From Cokeromyces recurvatus (taxonomy: Eukaryota > Mucoromycota > Mucoromycetes > Mucorales > Mucoraceae): a stretch of DNA of 64,000 nt. Every line of letters starts with the position of its first letter. Position 1 is the stretch's first letter. Position numbers and translations under genes: made by a program. Location of the stretch: NCBI RefSeq assembly GCF_025118155.1, contig NW_026251397.1:579501-643500 (forward strand), read 5' to 3'. This document shows, one piece after another, positions 21,642 to 32,867 of this stretch. The notes beneath the pieces were generated by a model. It did no database searches. It was not told the DNA's origin and saw only the letters and a program-made list of their open reading frames with translations.

Positions 21642-24600
21642 TTATAAAATTCCATTATTATTACTGTTATTGGATGGCTGATGTACAGGGCTTAAAGTAC
21701 TATTGGCTGATTGTTGAGGTGATGTTTGTTGTAATTGTTGTTGTAACTGCAACTGCTGTTGCAATTGTAACTGTTGTTGTAATTGAATAGCCTGTAATCG
21801 TTGTTGTTGTTGAAGTAATAGCTGTTGCTGTTGTTGAGGAGTTAAAGTATTTAAAATGTGGGGCGGTTGAGTTGTATTGGTATTCTGACGCATCTGTAAT
21901 TGTGCAAGATATCTTTGTAGATTGACTTGTTGTGGGTATCCAAGTTGGGCTAGTTGCGCTGCCAAAGCAATGGTTGTTTGCTGTTGTTGACCATTTTCTG
22001 CAGCAGGAGGTGATGATGATCCTATGATCATAAATAAGAAGATTTGTTTTGTTTTGTTTTTTTCTATAATTTTGAGTAACTTTTATTTACCTTGAATTGT
22101 AGTTTGAGCAGCTAAAGCACTCGAAAATCTTTGTTGAGTATTGGGTCGAATTTGCCCTTGTTGTTGAGCTACAGCTGCTGCCATTAATGCCATTTGTTGT
22201 TGACGAAATAATTGAAATTGTGCAGCAGGGTATCTATTAGCTTGTAAATGATTAGTCATTCCTCCGTTATCGTTTGTTGGTTGTGGAGGTATCATTACAG
22301 ATGTCTGTAATGCTGGAATTGGTGGTGTGGTAGGTTGGACTTGAGACTGAGATGAAAGTGCTACTACTGGTTGAAGTGGTTGTTGTTGCTTTTGTTGAAC
22401 AGTAGTAGCTACAGCTACTTGTGGTTGTGCTTGCGTTTGCGTTTGCGTTTGTGTTTGTGTTTGTGCTAATACAGCAGTTTGTTGTTGTTGTTGCTGGATC
22501 AAAATTTGTTGTTGGAAAGGTTGCTGTTGTAATGGAGGTCTAAATAGACTACTTCTTCCCGAAGTAGCAGCAGCAGCAGCAGCAGTAGCAGCAGCAGCAG
22601 CTACAGCAATTGCAGTAGATGTTGTGTTCGAATTGACTACTGCAGGGGCTCTCATTTGAGATGCAGGCTGTGTACCAGGTACGCCCTTTAAATGAAAAAA
22701 AAAAAAAAAGATGCGTAAATAAAAATTACACATGTGCACTACATATAAACTTACGTTCATCATTGGATGTGAATTAATAAAGCTAGTAGATAGTTGACGC
22801 TGCTCAATAAGTGCTTGAGCCATTTGTCTTTCTCTTTGAGCTTTATGCAAACTAAGTTCCATGGCAGAAGGCAATCTTTGTCCTTGCGAGCTCATACCAT
22901 GCGTCTCTATAATATTTCGTGGAATAGATGTTGGACTTACTAAAAATAGATAAATAACAATTAAACAAAAAAAAATAGATAATTTGACATTAGTCTACCT
23001 TTTGATTTGAAATTATCTTCTCTTTTCTTTTGAATTTTCTTGATAGCTTCAAAAATATTATATTGTCTTTGTCTTTTCTTTACAGAGTCTAACTTTGTTA
23101 ATAGGAGTCTTCTTGATAAATTACTCTTTAGCTCTGAAGCATAATCTAATAATAGTATTGAATTATAAAATTTATTTATATGTATGTGTGTGTGTTTTAT
23201 TATAGTAAAAGTATACCTGAATTTTCTTGCTCTGCTAATAAACGATGCTGCTTCCATCGCTCTTGACAATCCCATGGTGTACGCTTTTCTCCACCAAGAG
23301 GCACTCTGGTTGCATTAAGTGCATCACAAATTAAATCCCAATTAAGCGAGTATTGTGTACTTAATTGCATTAAACATAAATCATCTTCTTCAGACCATGT
23401 GCTTATAGTTTTAATACCAGGAGTAAAATGAGTTGGTATACTAGATGGCTGGACTAATGGTATATCTGTTATATCTTCTAGTGAAAATAATGCTAAATAA
23501 AAGTAATTAAAAAAAAAATCAAAAGATTAATTTTAAAGCACTTTTGTTTTCTTTTAAGATATACTTTACGAGCTATTTGTAATGAATTGTTATAACGTTG
23601 AAGATCAGGCAATAGTCTGATTTCCTCCTCAATTTCTAATCTGTCGGCCATCCTTAAGTTTCCATGTCTCGATATTCTTCTCCGCTTATTAGTATCCTGA
23701 ATTATATATCGTTGAGAAGATAATTTAAATGGTACAATTCGAGTGTATTCAGTTTCATCGATGTATGGATCATTCCCAATACAACTAGCATCTGGTGCAG
23801 TATAGAGCAATAATTCGGGGAATATAGAAAGTATATCATGACTTTCATCAAGTAAAGTTATAGTAGGTTGATATTGAGATAAATCTTGAATAAGTTGATA
23901 ATAGTCCTTCATTACTTCTGATGAAATTGTATTTGATAATTCATCTTCATCGTCCTCTTCATCATCAACATCATTCATTGATAAGCAAGCAAATCTTATT
24001 GCTTGATTTGAAGTCATATCAACATCAGTCATTCCTATGTCAGTTTTAATTATTGTTGTATTATCATTATTATCCATATCCTCTCCTTTCATTATATACT
24101 CCTCAATTAGTTCTTTACTTCTTTCGGATTTCTCATTTAAAAAGGTAGGTTTTCTCGTCTAAATACAAATATATAAAAAAGACAGTTTCAAATTAAATCT
24201 TTTTTTTTTTTACTCACTCTTTCTACACTTCACTTTTAAGTGTATACCTTACCTTAATACATACAATAGACTTATCTTCCATTTTATGCCATTCAAGTAC
24301 TGCTTGTGATATTACATAAGCATTTGCTAATTTCCATTTTCTTTCTTCTTTGAAATCAGTCCTCATCCATTTCTAAAAAGGTTCTAATGTTAATATCAAA
24401 TATATGATTTTGTTCAACGATTTTTACCATTTCATCTATCAGTAAATCCCAATGTGTTTTTGTTCTTGGTATAGTCTTTTGACGTTTTAATTGTCTTTGA
24501 CTCCACAAATTCTTTTTCTTTAAGTCTTCTATATTTGAAATTATTTTCATTGATTTTAATTGATCTCTTGCTAACTATGAAAATAAGTTTCTAAATATCA

Positions 24601-25512
24601 TTAACAATATGTATACATATACATATAAAGAAAAGAAAAAGAACCAAGAATCAATTTTTATTATACCATCCAATCCTGTGTAGTCAAGACTTTCCTTGCT
24701 TGCTGAAGTTGCTTATATAAGGGTTGTGATTGAGCCTTCAGTTTCCAGGCATAGAGATCAAAATCCGATGGTTTATTATTACGTCGATCAACAAATTTAT
24801 AGCCATTATAGATTTGAACAGGATAAAGCTTTGATTCAGGTTGCCTAGGTAATGTAGTTGTCAAATATTTGATTGGCATATTTCGTTTAAATGGCAACAA
24901 CTTTTTTATATAAATAAAGACATATACATAAAAAGTTAATACAGTTTTTTTTTAACAAAAAAAAAAAATCATTTAGAGTTACATACATTTGAGTCAGACA
25001 ATACTAATTTTTCATCTTTTTGGGTTAATATTGATACATTATTGATTTCAAGTGAAGTGACATTTTCGGTCTTGTCTAAAGGAAATCTATCATTTCTTTA
25101 AGTATAATTATATGAAAAGGGTCAAAATAGATACACTTTTATTATCATATCATATCTTACTTGCTTGTACATAATTTTTCATTTCCATTCAAAAAGTCCA
25201 TTACATCTTCTTTATTTTTTGTTAACAAAAAGAGTTCTTTTAATAAATAATTTCTATGGATTTCAACAAGTCTATTAAAAAATAAAAATAAAATGAATAC
25301 ATAGAAAGTATTTTAATATGTATATGTATATGTGTAAGATACCTTTGTCTTTCTTTTCTTTCTTCTTCAGCTATAACACGTAACTCTTGAATACTGATTT
25401 GTTTCTATTATATAATAATTAATATACATATTTGTATATCATTTTTTTATTTTTACTTTACTTTTACATCATTTGAAAATGCATATGCTGTGTTTGATAT
25501 ATTGGTAGTCAT
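21642..25512 (-). CDS. EAF1: NuA4 histone acetyltransferase scaffold Eaf1/Vid21
   Basis: Platform subunit of the NuA4 acetyltransferase complex, in the nucleus. Thirteen exons (25512-25462, 25404-25343, 25271-25161, 25095-24987, 24900-24667, 24574-24428, 24372-24253, 24158-23570, 23492-23217, 23145-22999, 22939-22755, 22685-22091, 22021-21642) join in frame to 1001 aa, close to the yeast protein. An HSA domain (THWDLLIDEM joined across an intron to KWMRTDFKEERKWKLA) lies at about residues 215-265. A SANT/Myb domain (TISTWSEEDDLCLMQLS, NWDLICDAL, RTPWDCQERWKQHR) lies near 500-560. A helical KR-rich region follows, then a long Gln/Ala-rich C-terminus with TQTQTQTQ and CAA/CAG-coded Gln runs. 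An acidic DEED segment precedes the SANT domain. The order HSA then SANT then Q-rich separates it from SWI/SNF ATPases and Swc4. Confidence 0.93.
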
Positions 25513-25769
25513 GGCATAAATTTATATATTTTTTGATGTTCCAAACTTAAGCTGGGCCAGCCAGGGGTAAATAACAAATGAATAAAATAAAATAAAAGGT
25601 TTGTTGAGGTCTTTCTCTTTTTTTTTTTTTCTTTCTTTTATTGTAATTGAAGTAGATGGGCCCTTCCAAAATGAAAAAGTTGTTATTTAGAAAGCTTGAA
25701 TATACAATAAATAAGCGTATATAAGTAGAGTGTTCTTCTTTAATTATTAACTCAATAGACTGACTACTT

Positions 25770-25808
<39 letters not shown>

Positions 25809-26812
25809 TGAAGTTAATAAAGTGAAATCACGAATAAAGAAAAGGCGATCCTGTTATAGATGAAATTCATCTATATAATCGTCTGTTTTTTTTTTGTACA
25901 TAAATAAGTGTAAATATATACCTTTGTAAAGTAACTTGAATATTAAAAAAAAAAAAGAGAGAGAGAAAAGAGAAAAATAAAATAATACCAGTTTTTTTAT
26001 GTGTGAATATTATGCGTGCAGATCCTCTTTGTAATTTTCAACTTGAAGTTCAGACAACTGTGAACTTTTATGAAGCATAGCAAAAAGTATCCAATCAGCG
26101 GATTTTTAATAATTAAACAGCAAACTTTTATGATCTGTTGAAAAAATTACATTCGTATTTATAAGAATTGTTATGCATACAACTTTGATAAACTATTTCA
26201 AGCAATTACCAGTTTTAACTAGCCTTATGTGTGTGTGTGTGTGTGTGTTTTTAAGTCTTCTTCTGTACAGCCACAGCCAATTCACGTGGTTGTCTTTGTT
26301 TAATGAAAATGGGAAAATTCCTGAAACATATTCTACTGTTGAATGCTTTATTATTATAATTAACACAGATAATTGCTGAGTAGTAAGTTTAAACTAAAGC
26401 TGCAATACACTGCAAGGCAGATCATCATCCTGTTGATAAGAGGAATAATTGAGTTGCTCGCAAAAATATAAACTGGAATTGGATAATCATGTACAAATGA
26501 GTCAGGTTAAATAGTCAATCTTAAAATGGATTCATTGAGAACATGAACAGCTTTTAGATATAAAATACTTCTTTAACTCTCTCTCTCTCTCTCTCTCTCT
26601 TTTAATAAACCTATTCATTTTTTATTTTAAGAACTGAATCAAGCTAACTATTTCAAACTCTGTAGATTTAAAAACTTGTTCAAATAAATATATCTTTAAT
26701 AATGTATTATAATTTTGCTCTAAATCCCTCGAATTGTATATATGTAAATAGGACAATATAAATATAAATGTGCGTAAACTTGGTTATCAAAAAAAAAAAA
26801 AAAAAAAAACTA
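25513..26812. other. Intergenic region between EAF1 promoter and ERT1-like 3' end
   Basis: No gene recognised. It contains a 32-A run (about 25775-25806; T on the EAF1 coding strand), a GA-rich stretch near 25958, a TG microsatellite at about 26229-26247 and a TC microsatellite at about 26577-26600. A CCAATCAG box lies near 26091. Confidence 0.5.
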
Positions 26813-28382
26813 CTATGATCGACCTGTATTAGCACCTAATATTGGTAAGAACTGCTCAAATAATAATAAGTAAAATGACTCCTTTTCTTCTTTTTATAGT
26901 GACTTACATTTCCAACTACAACACAAGGTAAATCAAAAATATCTCTTTTCAAAGTAAAGCAAAAACTACAAGGCACAGGACGAAAAGATGGACTCATCAA
27001 GATAACTGACATGTATAAAGCTGATTCAGTATTATCAAAGGCATGCTGAGAAAACTTTTCCCAATATTCAATAGCAGATCCATTATCCATTAACTACGAA
27101 TATAAAACCCATATACACATATGTGTATACATATTACATTACATTTTACTTGTATTAGAAGAATTAAACATACCTCATAAATATATGTCTTTTTCCCTAA
27201 TAATGTCTCTTTACTCCACTGAGTTAATAATAAAAACTCTTTTCCAACTAAAACAATTTCACCTGTTCTTCTCCAAACAACTGTGGGTGTCCCAGAAAAA
27301 CTAATAAGTTTCTCAAATTCTAATAGCGTTCTTTGGACACATTTTTCCATATAAATTAAATCTTCTTCTGTTAAAGCAGCTACAAGAGACATGTAAGAGG
27401 GTCTAAAGAGGACTAGAGCTCGACTAATACGTAGTAGCTCATTTCGTCCCATACGACATCGAACGTATTCAATAAGGTGATGATAACTTTCTGCATAATT
27501 ATAGGGACGTTGTACACGTGTATAGATCTCATAAGGTGTATTACCTATACCTTTTCTTCTTCGAATAATACGTTGACGGTCTCCAACTGTTGGAGTAGAA
27601 TTATTATAGTCCATAGCAGAAGAAGGCTGAGGTGTTAATGATGAAATACTAGGGGACGTATTTGTAGAATTCACGTTGTTAAGAACAATTGTATTTGTAT
27701 CTATAGGTGCTGGTTGAATAAGCCAATTAGGTGTTGTTATTGTTGTTGTGCTGTTAGAATTAGTTGTATTAGGTATATTTACTGGCTGATAAGGGTTATT
27801 AGTATTATTGCTAGTGTCTAGGATGGGTATCATACTGGATAGCATACCATATTCTAAGCTTGTTGTATTTGATCCAAACCCAGTAGTATGATTTCCTTCA
27901 ATAAAATTCATTATAGGCTGTTGTTGTTGTTGTTGTTGTGGAAGAGGTGGGGTAGGTGCCATAACAGATATTTGCTGTTGTTGTAAGCGTTCTTAAATAC
28001 AAATAAATAAAAATTTTGAGTTTTTTATTATTATTGTTTATATTAAACAAGTACCATTATCATCCTCTTGAAGATATTTAGCTTTTTTCCTCACACCATC
28101 AGCGCAAGTATCCTCTAAACCACGTTTAATACATCTTTGACATGGCCGTGCTATTATAAAAAAAAACATGAGTCAAAATGTTGTACAAAGATTGATTTAA
28201 TAAACTTACAATCATCACATGTCAAATGAGCCTTATGTATTTCAAAAGAAATCAATATAAAATACCGTCTTTTTTTTTTAAGAAAAAAATACCTTTTGAC
28301 AATGTGAACAAGCTCTAGATGCTTTCTTTCTACGTCGTTTTACAGTTGAATCGTTCAATGCTGAACCTGCTTGCTGGGGCAT
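26813..28382 (-). CDS. ERT1: Zn2Cys6 transcription factor with PAS domain, ERT1/AcuK family
   Basis: Nuclear regulator; ERT1/AcuK/Rds2 proteins activate gluconeogenesis genes on non-fermentable carbon. Exons 28382-28293, 28231-28210 (22 nt), 28150-28055, 27991-27174, 27093-26908 and 26851-26813 give 416 aa. The Zn2Cys6 cluster ([32 protein letters not shown]) is assembled from three exons, so single-frame reading misses it. A Gln/Asn/Thr-rich linker follows. The C-terminal PAS-like domain reads [35 protein letters not shown] and [21 protein letters not shown], the family's hallmark, ending in FLPIL. Gene symbol follows family membership; orthology to a specific paralogue (AcuK or AcuM) is not resolved. 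Confidence 0.9.
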
Positions 28383-28661
28383 TATTTAATGTCAAAAATA
28401 AACTTGAAAAGGCGTTGTGTGTTTAATCTTTATTGAAATGAATTTGAATACAATTTGGTCATTTGGAATAAAATGACCCAAATATAATAAAAAAAAAGAA
28501 ACAAAGAAAAGAAATACAATAATATATATATTTTTTTCTTTAACGAGTTATTGAGTATAGAAAAAAAAAATTTTTTTTAGAATGCCCTGTAAGAAAAACT
28601 TGTTAGGCATTAAATAATTGTTGCTTTTACAAGTTGTTTTTTTAATATCGAATATCCACCA

Positions 28662-29870
28662 TTGTTAATTTATTTTCTAGCATTCTTTCTTATTACTTCT
28701 TCTTTATCCTTTTCTTTTTCTTTTCTAGTAATCAAAGTATTCAAGCCATTAACTGAGAGATGTTTATACAAAAGTTTCTTACTTGACTCGTTGATTGAAT
28801 TATCAGCCTTATTTAAAATATATACATGTATAAATAGATATACATTTTTTTTTTATATGGACTACCTACTTGCAGATAACAAAGCTGTTTCACCAACATA
28901 AAGACTATACTTGACTTGAGTTTATATACACTTACCTATAGTATATCATTGAAAGCATAAGAGCCCTATTCAACTCTTATTAGGTAAACAATAGAATTTT
29001 CTTCCCTTATAACTGATTCTTAAAAAAATATACATATTTATTTTTATACATATTAATTTCAGTAACAACTTGATAAAACTCGTCTTAAAATATTACAATG
29101 TCTGCAAACTTATCTTGTTGAACATTATTCTACCCGTAATTCATCTCTTGTTATGACTAGTGCTTTGGTCTGTACACACTTTTAGGGATAACGCCCTCTA
29201 TTTTTTTTTTTTTTTTTTTTTTTGTTTTTAACTGAACTATAGTTTTCACTATTTCATTTAGTATATATTTATCATGAATTAATGGTAACGCCATATACAG
29301 CAACACTTGGTTACTATCTTAATTTTATTTTACAATTATCCTTTATTGATTAAGAATCTTCCTACATCCAAGTCCCAATCAAGGTTTGCATATTTCTCGA
29401 CAAGCTGAATACTATGCTATGTAAGCTTGACATAAACAGTGCGTACTCTCTCTATCTATATTAATTAACAAGGAATGTAGCTGTTCACCTTACTCAAAAG
29501 GATTACCATATATATATATTTATATTTATATATTTATATTTAGAGAGAGAGAGAGTGTGTGTGTGTATGTGTGAGCAATATGCTTACAAAGCGCTGCTGT
29601 AACTAATGAAATAAAGAAGCCAATTAGCTGGTTAAAGCTAAAAGGTATTATCTAGAACTTGGTACTTCTAAAGAAACATCAAAGAAAGATAAAGATATTA
29701 TCTATGTGTAACTTTATTTATACAGTAAATACTACATTCATTACTCAAGTAGTCATCTAAAAACTGAGGAAGAAGGTTTTCATGTTTATCTAAAATATGG
29801 CCAACTGTTATGAATTGATAGTGTAGACCAAGACACAATGATGGTTGCTAAAGATGGATTCATCATTTAC

Positions 29871-29911
<41 letters not shown>

Positions 29912-30054
29912 TTCGTTCAAGTTTTCGGTCTACAAATCCTGACACCACTTTTTATAAACTATGCCGCTATTACACACTCTAAATAATTTGACCTATCTTG
30001 ATACGAAGAATCATAAATAACAAATTCAATAGGCCGAAATAGTGAATATCATAG

Positions 30055-30086
<32 letters not shown>

Positions 30087-30240
30087 AAAGCTTGAAATCA
30101 ATGATATCACCAATGCATTTAAAACCATTTTAACTGATAGAACTCAATCACTTATCAAATATACGGTTCACTTTAACTCCACATGCTGTTCACCTTCTGT
30201 AGATGAAAAACGATTAGACAAATTATTTTCTCCTTTTTAA
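28662..30240 (+). pseudogene. Possible decayed multi-exon protein gene (unidentified)
   Basis: Several plus-strand stretches have an amino-acid make-up unlike random AT-rich DNA. Examples: VFKPLTERCLYKSFLLDSL (28.7 kb), LDKTRLKILQCLQTYLVEHY (29.1 kb), LHPSPNQGLHISRQAEYY (29.37 kb), EEEGFHVYLKYGQLL then a TGA then IDSVDQDTMMVAKDGF (29.8 kb), and EINDITNAFKTILTDRTQ (30.1 kb). They share strand and order but are broken by stops and frame changes and cannot be joined by good introns. The 29.1-kb piece has the look of a HEAT/ARM-type helix, but I cannot name the family. It may be one decayed gene, several, or partly chance. Confidence 0.3.
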
Positions 30241-30452
30241 TTTACTTTCTGTCTCTATCATTATCACGTTTTAAAGGATATATAAACCTTTTTTTTTTTC
30301 TTGCTTAAATCTCGAACTCATACCTAAGCAACAGCATGAAATTATGTCAAAGAAATAAAATCACAACAATTCTGTAATCCAGAAAAGCCTTTATTATTTT
30401 ATTTTGTAATTTTTTTTAAAAAAAATACTTTAAACAGATAAAAAAGGAGAAA

Positions 30453-30508
30453 ATGACTACAACAAAATTAATGTCACTTATTGATGAATTAGAAGCACTT
30501 GACATGCA

Positions 30509-30552
<44 letters not shown>

Positions 30553-30605
30553 ATTTAATGTCCAATCAATGCAAACAGTTAAAAATAGAAGATAATTACG
30601 ATTAA
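30453..30605 (+). CDS. Candidate 50-aa microprotein with an in-frame A36 lysine run
   Basis: ATG at 30453 follows GAGAAA. The frame reads MTTTKLMSLIDELEALDMQL, then an uninterrupted A run encoding twelve Lys, then ANLMSNQCKQLKIEDNYD and a stop. The sequence before the run is an acidic amphipathic helix pattern. The A-run length (37 A in total, the first ending a Leu codon) happens to keep frame, but such runs mutate quickly and would promote ribosome sliding. No family recognised. It could be a remnant of the decayed locus just upstream. Confidence 0.25.
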
Positions 30606-30837
30606 ATAAATTTTTTATTACATATTTATTTATTTATTTATTTTTATCTTTATGAGCACATAGTGTATCTAAATGATTACTACTGAATTGCCAAGATCAG
30701 TTCAATAAAATAATACAAAGAACTCTTTGTAAGCGAGGCACAAGATTAAAAAAAAAAGAGAAAGAGAAAGAGAGAGAGAGAGAGAGTGGAGAAATAGAAG
30801 AGAATTACTTTAATTTCCGACAATTTTTAATTAAATA

Positions 30838-32167
30838 CTAAATTTGAGACCAATAAAATATTCAAAGTTAGACTGCACAATACAGTAAATTGGACAAAAT
30901 AAGGATTCAATTTAGGAAAAAATGAGGGCTAAATCTAAACAAAGTACAGGTGTATTTTCATATAGATTTTCCCTTTTTTTTTTATTATCTGTAAACATCT
31001 TTAAGGTTATTCACTGGAGTAAAGACCAATCACATTCATTATAGCGATTTGTTGTTGTGGCTAGTGTTGCTGATCTCCTGAAAAGATAGCAAGTCGATCC
31101 TCTCCTAGTCAAATGTAGTACTCTGATATAAACGAACATATTCTTTACTGCCAAGATGTCTTTATTCCAGGAAAAAAAATATATATTTATTGACACTGTT
31201 ACAAATTAAATATGTGATGGATAGCGGTCCCATCTTGATCAACATAGTTCCTTAAGTCTTTTTGCTTAACAAACATTGCACAAGTATGAAGTATACTGAC
31301 AAAAATGTTCTTCAAATGTTGCTATTGTTTTTTTTTAGAGATAGAGTATTTGTTTTAATGTCTTTAATTCCAAGTTGTTGTTTAAGTCTATCTTTTTTTT
31401 TTCTTCCTTTTCGCCCTGAACCGTCAGGCTTGCTATAGTATCCAACGGTTGACAGTCTTTTCATTTGATTATTATCATGATACGAAACAAACGCATCGAT
31501 TCTTCTGAGATCTATTGTACAAGGCCTAAAAAGATAAAAAAAAAAGAGTAGGGAAAGAGAGAGAGAAAAGAGATTTACTATAAAGGGATGATAGATTAAA
31601 GGACAAAGAGATAAATGAACAAATTATTCTTTAAACTGAGGATTTGTGTCCTAATTAAGATAATGCTTTTGCAGTTTGTTATTATTGCAACAATATACAA
31701 CTGTAACTATTTTATCATTATTGTTATGTATATCTGCTTGTTACTACTATTACCCTTTAAATTGGTATATGACCTGTTAAAGTTAAGTAACTACATAGTA
31801 TATGTATTAAAGTTGCATCTTACATTAATAGTGATACAGGTTATTACTCTTAAATACTATAATGATATTATTATGTAATTTGATTTTAAATGTGCATTTT
31901 TATATTATTTTTATTTAAATATCAGACATCATACTCTACCACACAAAGGAGTGAAATGGGTTGTTCTCTGATTCAGATATCATGCCTTTAAAGGAGTAAA
32001 TACACTGTTATATGATTCAGATTATAAAATAATTATCAAAAAAAAAAAAATGCATCTATACTTTGTTTAGATTTAGCCCTCATTTTTTCCTAAATTGAAT
32101 CCTTATTTTGTCCAATTTACTGTATTGTGCAGTCTAACTTTGAATATTTTATTGGTCTCAAATTTAG
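30838..32167. mobile_element. 1330-bp element with perfect 109-bp terminal inverted repeats and TA flanks
   Basis: The left end (30838-30946, starting CTAAATTTGAGACC) and right end (32059-32167) are exact reverse complements over 109 bases by base-by-base reading. Each end is flanked by TA (30836-30837 and 32168-32169), the target duplication expected of Tc1/mariner-like elements. The interior is AT-rich and encodes no intact transposase. On the minus strand, a frame of about 70 codons (31527-31312; includes VGYYSKPDGSGRKGRKK) and another at 31196-31011 are open. Identical repeats imply recent insertion or recent homogenisation. The class is inferred from TA flanks and TIRs only; a foldback or non-autonomous derivative is most likely. 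Confidence 0.85.
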
Positions 32168-32286
32168 TATTATTTTTATGAATAGATTAGGTTGAAACCA
32201 ATGTTATTTGAATGACAGTTATTTGAAATAAATACATTTTATAAATGAACCTTTTTTCTTTTTTAAAAAAAAAAAAAAGGGGGTCA

Positions 32287-32349
<63 letters not shown>

Positions 32350-32507
32350 CCTTTCATTAGTGATATTTTATTAAATTTAAATCTATTTATTTTTTATTTA
32401 TTTTTTTAACGACACATTTGATCTAAATTTAAGCACTCTTCCTCCTTTTTTGACTTTTATTTTTTATTTATTTTATTTTTTTTTTATTAAAAAAAATAAA
32501 AAAAATT
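32168..32507. other. P4-ATPase promoter region
   Basis: Between the TIR element and the flippase start. It contains A14, then a 61-base T run at 32289-32349, then T-rich sequence up to the ATG. No other feature seen. Confidence 0.5.
32289..32349 (+). repeat. 61-bp poly(dT) tract in the P4-ATPase promoter
   Basis: Uninterrupted T61 on the coding strand, ending 158 bases upstream of the P4-ATPase start codon. It is one of the longest homopolymers in the window. Confidence 0.9.
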
Positions 32508-32827
32508 ATGAATTCAGAACAAGAAAATGGATCTTCTTCCATGGACTTTCCTAATTATCAACAACAACAAGGGATGAGAAATAATATACAATTAAAAACA
32601 ATGGATTCTTTTGATACAGGTAATATATAATGATATATGTATATATTTATATATATTCTTAATAATTTCTATTCATCTAGTTTGTTCTTCGGATGATGGC
32701 CGGACCATGCCAGAAGATTTTGAAGAAGAAGGCATTGGATTATTAAATAAAAATAGACAAAAACAAAGTAAATTTGTACCTGACTTTATAACGACAATAG
32801 CAAGCGAATCAACCGAGATGTTACAAG

Positions 32828-32867
<40 letters not shown>

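Larger units (their letters stand above)
28383..30837. other. Gene-poor region with scattered coding-like remnants
   Basis: No intact gene over 60 codons with a convincing family. Short coding-like stretches on the plus strand occur near 28728-28830, 28855-28900, 29064-29186, 29350-29423, 29757-29875 and 30085-30240, separated by stops and a 38-T run (29872-29909). Microsatellites (GA, GT) occur near 29544-29570 and 30758-30785. See the pseudogene and small-ORF entries. Confidence 0.5.

Noticed and set aside
31615..31878. 87-codon hydrophobic frame inside the 1330-bp element
   Set aside because: Composition (Ile, Leu, Tyr, Val) is what random AT-rich DNA gives; no membrane-protein family or start context supports it.
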